This document shows, in pieces, positions 11,617-34,316 of a DNA stretch of 64,000 nt (its first letter is position 1; each line of letters starts with the position of its first letter). The notes beneath the pieces were generated by a model. That model was not told the DNA's origin. It did not search any database and saw only the letters and a program-made list of their open reading frames with translations. Position numbers and translations under genes: made by a program. The DNA comes from Nipponacmea schrenckii (taxonomy: Eukaryota; Mollusca; Gastropoda; Lottiidae), in NCBI GenBank assembly GCA_030562195.1, contig CM060202.1:31610599-31674598 (forward strand), written 5' to 3'.

Positions 11617-13798
11617 TGTTAGCGGGGTTTACACTCTATATCATGCTAATTATCGCAAATATTCCATATGACATGCCATTAAACATTAACAGTTTGGTTC
11701 TTAACAATCTAATACTCATAAATATGGCTAAGAAATATAATTCTCAAATGAAATTACAAGTATAAAACGTAATTTAAAACTTACACGTTGTGAGAACTGT
11801 TGAGGGGTTTCAATGTTGAAAAAGATTCACAATACTTGATAATAAAGACTAAAAGAACTCAATAAGCATTATTACGACTTGTAATACCTGTCTACCAAAT
11901 TCCAAGAAAAAGCTTTGACTCATTAACAGAGACTATATAAAACGTATAACAATGAATAAGACTGGATAATTGTTATAAGGTGAAGGTCATTAAACTAGAG
12001 AATAATCCGAAGTGCTCTTACTAAAATCCAATTAAAATAGTCCTAAGTATTCTGACTCTGTCACACTTGGATGATTACGAACACTCGGTTTTCACCCCCC
12101 TCCCCCCTCTCAAAATACCTAAAGAGATTACGAAAATTGGCGATAACTTCCAACTGGCTACTACAGGCAGGCTAAAGCACATCCAAAAACCATCAAGATA
12201 GAATGTCAATATAGGTTATATTTTTATTCACAAAGTTTAATGGTTATAGGTTATGGTAAATAAACTGTAAAGCAATATGACATCTTAGCCACGGCGAAAA
12301 CAATTCTTAACATCAAAAAATGGCACCATGCATAATAAAGACACAATTATTCAGTCTTGAAGAACAGTTATTCGAGTAGAGAGTTCACGTGCACAGTTCT
12401 AAAATAATTCTTACGATAATAAAATAAACGTATTTGTTGTTTAAATTTGTACCTTTGATAATCATTTGCATATGGAATGAACGTAAATGCTAAAATATAA
12501 TATTTATTTAGATGGGTCAACACTAGTGACGACACGAATATGACTAGAGTTACTAGTGACTGGTGAATCGTGTTATTCATTATAAATAGTAAGGTGTGCT
12601 ATACATATCACTTAAAATGTTTTTAAGAAATAAAAGAGTAAATGTTGGTAAAACAGCACAACATTCTTGATACTAAAGGCCTCACGGTTCGAGGTAAAAC
12701 ATGATAAAATCTTTTCTAGATTTAAAGTTTTTCAAGAGAAACTATCTATTTTTGTTCAAAACTGGTAAGAAATATTTCCTGAGAAGAATGTTGTCTGAAA
12801 CTAGAATATGTCTGTGACACGTCACTTACCTGTCACAGATTTCCTTCTTAAGTTAGGAATTCTTACTTAAGATCGTTATGAGAATAGCCTACCAGGTCTA
12901 AAATATCCAAGTTACAACCGAATATAAGGACGACGTTATGGTACCAATGTTACATGTTATATAATTCCTATATTTAGTTCGATTGACATCAAAATGTCAT
13001 TGATATGATAAATATAAACTAGAGCCGTACGACTAACGACACTGAGGCAGTGCGTTGTATTACGGAAATGCAGCATTAAGAATTCAAAAAAATTATATTA
13101 TGTATTTGCAATTGTTTCTCTTAAACGTAAAAAAAGTTGTTTTACAAAACGTCGAAAAAAAAACCAATTTGTGGTCTAAGGGACATAACACCTCATTTGA
13201 GATTATAAATTGATTTCGGATTTCATTTACTTTCCAGATCGTTGATACTTTTAATCTGTTTATTTATTACTTAACATCTATCTTAATTAAGGTAGCAAGA
13301 ACATTAGATCCTGCAATTTGTGCCAAGTTGCCAAGGTAATATCAAGAAACATCAAATTAACAGCGCGGCTTTATATCTTTAAGAGCGTATTTTATAGAGT
13401 TGCGAAATGAATATCATTTAAAATTCTAAAGAATGTAATTTCCTTCCGAATATTCTATATCATACATCGCCCACAACGAGAAATACACAATGATCCCTTT
13501 TATTTAAGATATATAATAACTTAGAATCATTTTAACTGGATGTAGAACGATTAAACTGAAAAATAAATTTGGATCGCTGAAACTCATATCTTGTAGATCA
13601 CCCAAACGCAACGTTCATTGAACAGACCGTTTTATAGGAAATATTCGAAGTTTATAAATACGGATAAAACCCTAAGTATAAATCTTACAATAAAGTTTAA
13701 TATATCATTAGACAGAACTTCTCGAGACAGATCACATTTGTTCAGGTCAAAAGTTCGCCCAATGTCAACGTCACAATTTATGACCCTTCAAAGTTTTT
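11617..13798. other. Intergenic AT-rich sequence with no recognised feature
   Basis: No exon with paired splice sites, RNA gene or tandem array was seen. Frames of 60-70 codons here look like chance. Confidence 0.4.
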
Positions 13799-14100
13799 TA
13801 AAATTTTAATCGTAAAAAATCAAAATCAAAAATCGGCAATCGGTTATAGTTATATACATACCAATAACACAAATCGAATTATCCCCCGAGACCCTATTTC
13901 GATTTAGAGAAAAACACGCACAGTTAGTAGAGAAGAAATTACAGAATTTCTGTCGTATGTAAACTTGGTCACGTGATAGAGCTTTTTAAAATTCAAATTC
14001 GTGATTTTCAAATGGCTATAAAACCGGAAGTAAACATCGGACAATAAAAGTGAAGATACCATTGTGTAGATATAATCAAGGGCAATAACTTGTTGGAGAA
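13799..14100 (-). repeat. Dispersed repeat, inverted and internally deleted copy of the 1-2.7 kb element
   Basis: Positions 13799-13920 match the reverse complement of about 2544-2705, sharing the CCGATTGCCG and CCCTATTTCGAT blocks in opposite orientation. Positions 13953-14100 match the reverse complement of about 932-1085, sharing TCACGTGA, TTTTCAAATGGCT and AAAACCGGAAGT. The two blocks are adjacent here but 1.45 kb apart in the first copy. Confidence 0.75.
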
Positions 14101-14942
14101 ATTTTAACAGTTTGTATGTGGCACTTGTATTTTTGGCTGAGGGCTCTGACCAGAATTCGAAAAAAAACCAAAAAAAAAAAAAACATTTCGAAACCAAAGC
14201 AGTGCAATAATCGGTAAAGAACTGTAGAGTGAGCACATACCAAATGTGAATGAACTGACATACATGGAACCCTTTCCCCCCCCGCTTGCTCCCTCCACCC
14301 CTGAATGAACTGACCGACAGGGTAGGTTTAATAACCACATCTTATATTTATTCAAGACTCAAATCAACATCCGAAAATAACGATCAATGACCCTTAAGAA
14401 AAAAGTTTTAACAAATAAATAAATGTTCTCTAGATTCTAAATAGGAATTATTATTTATATTTATATTAAACATTTAAACTTACCTGATATATTTCAGTGT
14501 TGGTTAATTTAAAAATTACACTTTACAACAATAAATAATATTCGACCTTGTTTTTATTTTCATCTAAAATTGTTCAGAGACTATCGATACTGTTATTATA
14601 ATTCACATAAAAATAATCGATACAATTCGACAAACCAACGAACGATGACAGTAAACAGTATACAGACTAGAGCGGCACTCGACAATATATCAAACACAAA
14701 TTATAAACAAAGTTTGTTCAGAGGTTCAGGTACGTCTAATGACAAACTGGGATCGTCTCAAGTTATATAGACCTAAAAAGAATATGACGCTATCATTCTG
14801 TATCTAATGTTCCAGAATATTCTCTATTCAAAACTTGAATAAAAACTTTTCAAAAGATGTTTTAAAAGACTAAAAACATGCTATTCAATACAGACTGTTA
14901 TTCAATCGATCAATTTGAAATGGTTTCTATACACGCCTCTAG
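14101..14942. other. Non-coding sequence with short homopolymer tracts
   Basis: It contains a poly-A tract near 14170 and a C tract near 14276. The overlapping minus-strand frames of 60-140 codons depend on these low-complexity tracts and have no recognisable domain. No gene is called. Confidence 0.4.
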
Positions 14943-14946
14943 TTAA

Positions 14947-15273
14947 AGGGATACTTCGTCTTAGAATGAAAATACGATTTTTAACTTTTCCAATAAAAGC
15001 ATGTAGATATACCTGATGCCATAAATAACATAAAAGAATCCTTAAATAATCTGATAAATCCAAAAACTTAGTAATTATCTATAAATTTAATTGATTCTTA
15101 AAAAACGCTTAATAAATTGTTTCAACGTTTTTACTTATTTACTTAGTTTTGTGAGTTTTCCTGATTATACAGGGATTCTGTTACTTTATAACACCAGGTA
15201 AGTTCACTGATGAATATAAACACATATTTTTGAGAACTTAAATTTTATGTTCATTCTAAGATACAGTATCTCT
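14947..15273. mobile_element. TTAA-flanked MITE, copy B
   Basis: TTAA lies at 14943-14946 and 15274-15277. The left end reads AGGGATACTTCGTCTTAGAA, and the right end read in reverse complement is AGAGATACTGTATCTTAGAA. The interior matches copies A and C. It is non-coding. TTAA target use is piggyBac-like, but the termini alone do not prove the superfamily. Confidence 0.8.
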
Positions 15274-15277
15274 TTAA

Positions 15278-16078
15278 AGAAAAGGAAAAATGTATTAGTC
15301 AGCAATACGTGTACATCATAACAACGTTAGATAGAAATTTTATAATCTTTTAGTTTGATTTTGATATGATGTATTACTCTGTATTATTATTATAATTCAC
15401 AAATTCGCTTTCTTCTCGTGAAAGGACACTGCTGTATTGAAGATTACCAAACCCTTCCTGTTCAACAAAGAAAAACATTTGAATAGTCATCGAACCCGGG
15501 CAATTAAGAGGTCGTGAGAAACATCGACTAACGTCCTGTTGGATTGAATTTCAATTCTAACCAGCGAGAGTTATTATCAATTTTTCAGCCCAAGTTTTAT
15601 ATCATTATTACCTCTATTTCTATTGATATAAAAACACATGTCCATTTTGAGCAATATCAAACAACTTCACGAAAAATATATCATTTTTACGAGACTTATT
15701 TCAGATATTTTTTGTTACATTATTGAACTCTTTTTAAATATTGAAATCTATTGAAAACGAATGAAAAATAGGCACCTGCAAACACAATTCGATTATTTTT
15801 ATAACAATTGGAATAGCAGCCTCAAAATAGTAGGCTACTGTTAGTTTTAGAATGTTTTTTGTTGATAAAAATGACTTAATCTACCTGGTTTATTGATGCA
15901 GCCTTTTTTAGTTAAAAGTTAAAATATATTCATACTCCCAGAATCAACAGAAAAAAATATAGTAGACTAGAAACATATTAAACCCAATATATAAATAAAC
16001 AGTACATTAAGTAAACCAGGTGAACAACTGACAAGATGTATATTAACAAACTCTTTTCTTTAGACAATAGAAATAGAA
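15278..16078. other. Intergenic AT-rich sequence with no recognised feature
   Basis: Nothing beyond short chance frames was seen. It ends at the first unit of the 116-bp satellite. Confidence 0.4.
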
Positions 16079-17535
16079 TATTAACTTTATTATAAAAGGT
16101 GATTCTACTGAAGGAACATAGAATAAGATGTTATATTATATTGTTATTACACCCCAATATCATCTCGGTTTGGTCTTGTTTATTTATTTATGGATATTAA
16201 CTTTATTATAAAAGGTGATTCTACTGAAGGAATATAGAATAAGATGTTATATTATATTGTTATTACACCCCAATATTACCTCGGTTTGGTCTTGTTTATT
16301 TATTTATGAATATCAACTTTATTATAAAAGGTGATTCTACTGAAGGAATATAGAATAAGATGTTATATTATATTGTTATTACACCCCAATATTATCTCGG
16401 TTTGGTCTTGTTTATTTATTTATGGATATTAACTTTATTATAAAAGGCGATTCTACTGAAGGAATACAGAATAAGATGTTATATTATATTGTTATTACAC
16501 CCCAATATCATCTCGGTTTGGTCTTGTTTATTTATTTATGAATATTAACTTTATTATAAAAGGTGATTCTACTGAAGGAATACAGAATAAGATGTTTTAT
16601 TATATTGTTATTACACCCCAATATCATCTCGGTTTGGTCTTGTTTATTTATTTATAGATATTAACTTTATTATAAAAGGTAATTCTACTGAAGGAATACA
16701 GAATAAGATGTTATATTATATTGTTATTACACCCCAATATCATCTCGGTTTGGTCTTGTTTATTTATTTATGGATATTAACTTTATTATAAAAGGTGATT
16801 CTACTGAAGGAATATAGAATAAGATGTTATATTATATTGTTATTACACCCCAATATCATCTCGGTTTGGTCTTGTTTATTTATTTATGGAGATTAACTTT
16901 ATTATAAAAGGTGATTCTGCTGAAGGAATATAGAATAAGATGTTATATTATATTGTTATTACACCCCAATATTATCTCGGTTTGGTCTTGTTTATTTATT
17001 TATGAATATTAACTTTATTATAAAAGGTAATTCTACTGAAGGAATACAGAATAAGATGTTATATTATATTGTTATTACACCCCAATATTATCTCGGTTTG
17101 GTCTTGTTTATTTATTTATGGATATTAACTTTATTATAAAAGGTAATTCTACTGAAGGAATACAGAATAAGATGTTATATTATATTGTTATTACACCCCA
17201 ATATCATCTCGGTTTGGTCTTGTTTATTTATTTATGGATATTAACTTTATTATAAAAGGTGATTCTACTGAAGGAACATAGAATAAGATGTTATATTATA
17301 TTGTTATTACACCCCAATATCATCTCGGTTTGACCTTGTTTATTTATTTATGGATATTAACTTTATTATAAAAGGTAATTCTACAGAAGGAATATAGAAT
17401 AAGATGTTATATTATATTGTTATTACACCCCAATATTATCTCGGTTTGGTCTTGTTTATTTATTTATAGATATTAACTTTATTATAAAAGGTGATTCTAC
17501 TGAAGGAACATAGAATAAGATGTTATATTATATTG
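16079..17535. repeat. 116-bp satellite, about 12.5 copies
   Basis: Units begin attaactttattataaaagg and end tgtttatttatttatgg, at a steady 116-bp period. Copies differ at a few positions only (for example ggtgatt or ggtaatt, tatcatctcgg or tattatctcgg). The last copy stops at ttatattatattgtt, where the Penelope-like fragment begins. Another 1.6 copies lie at 22608-22798. Confidence 0.97.
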
Positions 17536-18113
17536 TTTTGCTCAAAATTAAAAACGACACTCTTTCGGCTATTGAGAACAAAAATAAGAACCGGTTTCGG
17601 TTCTGTACCATGTAGAGGTTCTCGGTGTCGTATCTGCGAATATCATGCTCACTATTTTGAAAATAAGAAAAACGGCAAAACGGAAGTTCTTTCGTGCATC
17701 GATAAAAACATAATTTACCTAATTTCCTATAAAAATGTGACGTACAATATATTGGCGAAACACAAAACGCGTTGCGCAATGGTTTAAGCGGTCATCGCTT
17801 TTACATTCTCCATAAAAAAGATAGACCAATTGCGAACCATTTCAATTCAGCCAATCGTTCCATGGAAGATCTTCTAGTTATGCCCATAGAAAAGATACCA
17901 GACTCTACAACAATCAATCCTAAAACGAAACGACTACAAAGGGAGAGTTTCTGGATGGACCAATTACAAACAGTCGTACCTCACGGTCTAAATATCCAGC
18001 ATGACAATCAGATTTTACCCTTTGTCGCCACCTACAATTCTACAGCTAAAAATGCCTCTGTGATTGTGAAACGTTTTTATAAAGAACTCCAGAATGAATT
18101 ATCTAATATCTAA
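17536..18113 (+). mobile_element. Penelope-like retroelement fragment with GIY-YIG endonuclease domain, frameshifted
   Basis: This is the 3' end of a Penelope-like element; in this family the GIY-YIG domain nicks target DNA. The first frame gives the Cys-rich linker PCRGSRCRICEYHAH and then NIIYLIS. After a frameshift near 17733 the second frame gives KCDVQYIGET, LRNGLSGHRFYI, ANHFNSANRSMEDL, ESFWMDQLQTVVPHGLN and a TAA stop at 18111-18113. The order of linker Cys, iYlI, YIGET, GHR, and E-x-x-W...L-T-x-x-P-x-GLN is diagnostic from family knowledge. The reverse transcriptase is missing, so the copy is 5'-truncated and inactive. Its upstream junction is the 116-bp satellite. Confidence 0.8.
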
Positions 18114-18116
18114 CAG

Positions 18117-18717
18117 CCAAACTAATTGAAATGCTCATGAAAAGGTAGACTCAATTTTGTATCCATATAAGGTTATCTTATGGTTATTTTTATAGCTTCA
18201 TGGTAGCTATAATAAACAGGTATGTGTGAAATTTGAACATTACGTGACGGAATTTCTTTACTGATGTAAACGCACTGAGCCACCACGGCTCCCCGGGCAA
18301 GTATGAGAGTCCATTCTCTATTATGAAAGTTTACAAGAGAAATTCATCCATGTCTCTAAACAAAAGATAATTATCGGATTTTTCTATATTATCTAATTTC
18401 AGATCAGAACAGAAGAAAATACCCATCAGTCATTCTTTATGAAATATTTGTTTCATCCTAGGCCTGTTTATTTGAGTGAATCACTCCCTTCCCCGAAATA
18501 AGCAGTATAATCATGAGTTATAAAAAGGGAATTGGGATATCTCTAGAATACAGCATGTTACCACTTGTATAAAATATACCTGTCAAACTGCACGTAACGA
18601 CTATTTTAAATCTTCCTGGTCAGATATTAACATAATATTTCAATAAACCTCTATTGAAAACCATACCCTATTGAAGTGAATATTATTCAGCAAGTTTCAA
18701 TATGAATCATACGAATA
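18117..18717. repeat. Non-coding flank partly duplicated near 19950-20250
   Basis: The block around 18588-18650 (aaactgcacgtaacgacta, then ggtcagatattaacataata) recurs at 20206-20255, where it leads into the 87-bp satellite. The block just before the MITE (agcaagtttcaatatgaatc) recurs near 19960. No gene was seen. Confidence 0.6.
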
Positions 18718-18721
18718 TTAA

Positions 18722-19063
18722 AGGGATAATAGGTCTTAGAATGAACATAAATTTTGAAAATTTTAAACTTGGCCAGAAAGAGCTCTATTCATCAGTAGAT
18801 ATTCCTGCTGCTAAAAATTACATAAAAGAAGTAATAAATATCCAAAAAACTAAGTAGTTATCCATAAAGATACATTTTATTATTGAAAAATGCTTAATAA
18901 TTAATTAAGCGTTTTTCAAAAATAACTTAGCTTTGAGAATTTTCAAGATTTTAAGAATTTCTGTTACTTTATGACACCAGTTAAGTTCACTGATAAATAT
19001 ATACTCATATTGACCATTCTCTAGAACTACAATATTATGTTCACGCTAAGACTTATTATCTCT
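18722..19063. mobile_element. TTAA-flanked MITE, copy C (best preserved)
   Basis: TTAA lies at 18718-18721 and 19064-19067. The ends form a near-perfect inverted repeat of about 29 bp. The left begins AGGGATAATAGGTCTTAGAA, and the right in reverse complement begins AGAGATAATAAGTCTTAGCG. A central palindrome (TGCTTAATAATTAATTAAGCG) could form a hairpin. The paralogous segment near 19980 lacks the insertion. No ORF is present. Confidence 0.85.
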
Positions 19064-19150
19064 TTAACAAACATCTTTTGAACACTGTTCTATACAATAA
19101 CCACAAACACCTAACTACTATTTACAATCTTTCTGTACATAGTTACGGCC

Positions 19151-19899
19151 AGGGTTTGCAATCGAATTGAAGACCCGGGTACCCGGTAACTTTCGTCGGA
19201 CTCGGACTCGGTCATGGAATCTAGTCTGGACCCGGGTCCAAATTAGAATGTCCTTTCGAAAAATTGTTTTTTACGTCTATTATGCATTTTTATTTATTGT
19301 TGGTTAGTCAATGCTGCAAGTGGTTAACTCCAGTCAACTGCCACTTGCATGTTATGTTCACGCCAATTGTTTTACCATAAATATTCGTCTGGCTTCCCTT
19401 GTGGCCAGTCACACACACGATGAACCGAAAGACATTTTCGCCTATTCTCGGAGAGACTACAGGCAAATGTAAGCTTTGTGAACATGCCACACCCACCAAA
19501 AATACAAGTTTTTGAAGAAGAAAAAAACACATCTAAGCCAAACATCCTAATATTCGTGGCGATCAGAGAATTGTCTCAACAACCAAAGTATAAAAGACAA
19601 AAAACCTTTGGACAGCCACTTTATAGACATCTGTCTATCCGTCATAATCGTCTAGCTAGCATTAATAAGACAAATACAGACGCTGTCTGACTGAAATTTT
19701 GAATTATAAACTGTTGTGTACAAGTTTGGTAATTTTTAATCTTTTAATTTCTGTAAGTTAATGCTGGTGATTTCCTTCTCGCTTTTCATCACTGAATATT
19801 TATGTTCATATTCGTGAGGACCCATATTTTCTCCCATGATAGGACTCGACCCGGTCAGACCCGGGTTCAACGACTGGACTGGTCTTTTGCAGATCCTAT
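19151..19899 (+). mobile_element. hAT-type DNA transposon relic with 8-bp target duplication
   Basis: The octamer TTACGGCC flanks both sides (19143-19150 and 19900-19907). Imperfect terminal inverted repeats are AGGGTTTGCAA on the left and AGGATCTGCAA on the right in reverse complement. Both subterminal regions carry CCCGGGT/GACTCGG motifs. Inside, an ATG at 19420 opens a frame reading FSPILGETTGKCKLCEHATP and then TKNTS before a stop. That looks like the start of a BED-type zinc finger (C-x-x-C...NTS) of a hAT transposase. About 750 bp cannot encode a full transposase, so it is a deleted, non-autonomous copy. Confidence 0.8.
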
Positions 19900-20221
19900 T
19901 TACGGCCATACTGTTATTATAAATAATTTCCTATTCTCTGTATTATTACTGTATTAATCACCAAGTTTCGATATGAATCATACCATTACTAACAAACGTC
20001 TTGTGAATACTTTAACATTAATGATTGCCCCAAATGTCATCCTTTATATTTGAAAGGATTGTAAGTAGGTCCTGTGAGTCATAGCCATATTAACCACGTT
20101 TCCACGTTGTGAGGTAAAGCTTTATTGTCGAATACGCTGTGTATCTCATTCATATTTGTCGTACCGGTACATAATAATATACCGGAATTCAATTATCTCT
20201 ATCAAACTGCACGTAACGACT

Positions 20222-22499
20222 ATTTAAATATTACTGGTCAGATATTAACATAATAGTTCAATAGGTCGATATCCAAAACACCAGTAGATATGGCCTGGTG
20301 TATTGAAGACGATTGTAATATTGGTCAGATATTAACATAATATTTCAATAGGTCGATATCCAAACCATCAGTAGATATGGCCTGGTGTATTGAAGACGAT
20401 TGTAATATTGGTCAGATATTAACATAATATTTCAATAGGTCGATATCCAAAACACCAGTAGATATGGCCTGGTGTAGTGAAGACGATTGTAATATTGGTC
20501 AGATATTAACATAATATTTCAATAGGTCGATATCCAAAACACCAGTAGATATGGCCTGGTGTATTGAAGACGATTGTAATATTGGTCAGATATTAACATA
20601 ATATTTCAATAGGTCGATATCCAAAACACCAGTAGATATGGCCTGGTGTAGTGAAGACGATTGTAATATTGGTCAGATATTAACATAATATTTCAATAGG
20701 TCGATATCCAAAACACCAGTAGATATGGCCTGGTGTATTGAAGACGATTGTAATATTGGTCAGATATTAACATAATATTTCAATAGGTCGATATCCAAAA
20801 CATCAGTAGATATGGCCTGGTGTAGTGAAGACGATTGTAATATTGGTCAGATATTAACATAATATTTCAATAGGTCGATATCCAAACCATCAGTAGATAT
20901 GGCCTGGTGTATTGAAGACGATTGTAATATTGGTCAGATATTAACATAATATTTCAATAGGTCGATATCCAAAACATCAGTAGATATGGCCTGGTGTATT
21001 GAAGACGATTGTAATATTGGTCAGATATTAACATAATATTTCAATAGGTCGATATCCAAAACATCAGTAGATATGGCCTGGTGTATTGGAGACGATTGTA
21101 ATATTGGTCAGATATTAACATAATATTTCAATAGGTCGATATCCAAAACATCAGTAGATATGGCCTGATGTATTGAAGACTATTGTAATATTGGTCAGAT
21201 ATTAACATAATATTTCAATGGGTCGATATCCAAAACACCAGTAGATATGGCCTGGTGTAGTGAAGTCGATTGTTATATTGGTCAGATATTAACATAATAT
21301 TTCAATAGGTCGATATCCAAAACATCAGTAGATATGGCCTGGTGTATGGAAGACGATTGTAATATTGGTCAGATATTAACATAATATTTCAATAGGTCGA
21401 TATCCAAAACATCAGTAGATATGGCCTGGTGTATTGAAGATGATTGTAATATTGGTCAGATATTAACATAATATTTCAATAGGTCGATATCCAAAACATC
21501 AGTAGATATGGCCTGGTGTATTGAAGACGATTGTTATATTGGTCAGATATTAACATAATATTTCAATAGGTCGATATCCAAAACATCAGTAGATATGGCC
21601 TGGTGTAGTGAAGTCGATTGTAATATTGGTCAGATATTAACATAATATTTCAATAGGTCGTTATCCAAACCATCAGTAGATATGGCCTGGTGTATGGAAG
21701 ACGATTGTAATATTGGTCAGATATTAACATAATATTTCAATAGGTCGATATCCAAAACATCAGTAGATATGGCCTGGTGTAGTGAAGTCGATTGTTATAT
21801 TGGTCAGATATTAACATAATATTTCAATAGGTCGATATCCAAAACACCAGTAGATATGGCCTGATGTATTGAAGACGATTGTAATATTGGTCAGATATTA
21901 ACATAATATTTCAATAGGTCGATATCCAAAACATCAGTAGATATGGCCTGGTGTAGTGAAGTCGATTGTTATATTGGTCAGATATTAACATAATATTTCA
22001 ATAGGTCGATATCCAAACCATCAGTAGATATGGCCTGGTGTATGGAAGACGATTGTAATATTGGTCAGATATTAACATAATATTTCAATAGGTCGATATC
22101 CAAAACATCAGTAGATATGGCCTGGTGTATTGAAGACGATTGTAATATTGATCAGATATTAACATAATATTTCAATAGGTCGATATCCAAAACACCAGTG
22201 GATATGGCCTGGTGTATTGAAGACGATTGTAATATTGGTCAGATATTAACATAATATTTCAATAGGTCGATATCCAAACCATCAGTAGATATGGCCTGGT
22301 GTATTGAAGACGATTGTAATATTGGTCAGATATTAACATAATATTTCAATAGGTCGATATCCAAAACATCAGTAGATATGGCCTGGTGTATTGAAGACGA
22401 TTGTAATATTGGTCAGATATTAACATAATATTTCAATAGGTCGATATCCAAAACATCAGTAGATATGGCCTGGTGTATTGAAGACGATTGTAATATTGA
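20222..22499. repeat. 87-bp satellite, about 26 copies
   Basis: The unit starts ttggtcagatattaacataa and contains caataggtcgatatccaaa and agtagatatggcctggtgt. Variation is limited to a few sites (catcag or caccag, attgaa or agtgaa, gacgat or gtcgat). Each unit carries the near-palindromic pair gatatcc...ggatatg-like ends around the cat/cac-cag core. It is not coding. Confidence 0.98.
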
Positions 22500-22607
22500 T
22501 CTCTCCGGTTTGATTTTGATATGAAAAATGCTGAAGGATTCACGAAATACAGAGATTTCACAAACCATCTAAAACATTATTGACTATTGCCTCATCTAAA
22601 TAACACA

Positions 22608-22798
22608 AAATTATATTATATTGTTATTACACCCCAATATTATCTCGGTTTGGTCTTGTTTATTTATTTATGGATATTAACTTTATTATAAAAGGTGATT
22701 CTACTGAAGGAATACAGAATAAGATGTTATATTATATTGTTATTACACCCCAATATTATCTCGGTTTGGTCTTGTTTATTTATTTATGGATATTAACT
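22608..22798. repeat. Displaced 116-bp satellite block, about 1.6 copies
   Basis: Two partial units are nearly identical to those at 16079-17535, but 5 kb away on the other side of the Penelope fragment, MITE, hAT relic and 87-bp satellite. Confidence 0.95.
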
Positions 22799-23097
22799 TC
22801 AGGTACTGGCCTCAGTACCTTGAGTTGGCCACCTTATTTCCAAATATAAAACTATTATTTTATTGTTGATACTCCCTCGTAGTTCTTTCATTAAAATTTA
22901 CTCTCTAATTTCAAAGCCCCTCCCCCGTGATAATACATTAGAAATAATATTAAAAAAAATTAAATAACACAAAACGAAAGTGGTTCTTATTTTAATTCGA
23001 CCAGGTATTTATTCACAATGTGACACCATTAAATTTATTTCATTTAATCACAAGTAGCCCTCAGATATCGACTTTAAATTGTCTTTATTTTTTACTT

Positions 23098-33127
<10,030 letters not shown>

Positions 33128-33139
33128 CTGAATATTTTT

Positions 33140-34217
33140 CTAATTCCTGTTTATTTATAACCCTAAATTCATCTAAAACCAAATCCTTTTCTAGATTCAC
33201 CTTCAACAGTTTTCTACCGTTTGGTGAAATAGATTGTGAGGTAAACCACTGCCTGTTAATGCCTTGAAACACCTGTCACGTGATACAGCTGATGAGAAGG
33301 TGACAGGTGTTAAACGGGAGTGATTCAGATAAGAACTGGACTTTAAATTAGAACATCATCGACTTAAACCTGGATTATTTATCAGGTATTATAGATTACT
33401 CAAGTTTTAAATAGTTTGACAGATATAATGTTAATCCGTATTGAGTAATATAACAGTGGTAATCTGCGATGTTATATTTAATAGATAAGTCATTAATCGA
33501 TACGTTCCTCTATCAACCCTAAACATCTTTCTACCTATAATCTTTGAATGACATGTATTTTAATCTTCCTACCTTTAATTTGAGAAGAGTACTGAAGTAA
33601 TGTTTATAGACAGAGAGTAGGCGTTTTTCTAATTATTTTTTCTAATTAATAATGTTGATTAATCTGACAGCGAATTAACATCGATTATTTTTATTTTCTG
33701 CAATTCTTGCACTTGTCTTCTTGAACGAGTCTTTTGCATCATCCATATTTACTGGCTATCGTACTGCTGTAATTTTGACCCAAATCCAAATTTTGAATCA
33801 AATATAAAAACAATACCAGATCTCTCCGTTGAAAAAATAAAATAAATATGAAAATTACACAATAGATGAAATTTATCAGTTGGAAAGAGTATTATAAACT
33901 ATAAGATAGAAATAGAAACATCTGATTGTAAGTTTGTAATTTATTGATTTTCGTTTACTGGGGCATTAAAGTTGTTTGCCGGAATCAACTTCCGGTCTCA
34001 TTTAGTTCGGTCAATTGACTTTCCAGTCCGGATATTAAAGGAGCTATGCCAATTTTTCCCGATAGCGTTGTTTTGGTGAAATCGTATGACATATTGGACG
34101 TGATTCGATACCTGTGATGCGCGTGGATCGTGTTGTTAGAAACACGCCAGGCGACGCGGTGAGACAGTGAATGTCAATTTAATCCTGTAATTTGGTATCA
34201 ATTCAATATTCAGTATA
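33140..34217. other. Region upstream of the last TDO2 exon found
   Basis: The TDO2 start codon and promoter should lie here or further up. A minus-strand frame at 33072-33272 begins with GTG and overlaps the tentative exon in another phase, so I do not call it. Positions 34040-34170 are richer in CpG than the surroundings and could be promoter-proximal. Confidence 0.35.
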
Positions 34218-34316
34218 AACTCTAAAGGTATATTTATTAGGTTTATTTATTAGGTTTATTTATTAGGTTTATTTATTAGGTTTATTTATTAGGTTTATTT
34301 ATTAGGTTTATTTATA
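34218..34316. repeat. 13-bp repeat attaggtttattt, about 8 copies
   Basis: A perfect short tandem array with no coding role. Confidence 0.97.

Noticed and set aside
14076..14355. Overlapping minus-strand frames of 60-144 codons with a Phe-rich stretch
   Set aside because: They run through poly-A/T and poly-C tracts and a dispersed repeat, with no domain and competing frames.
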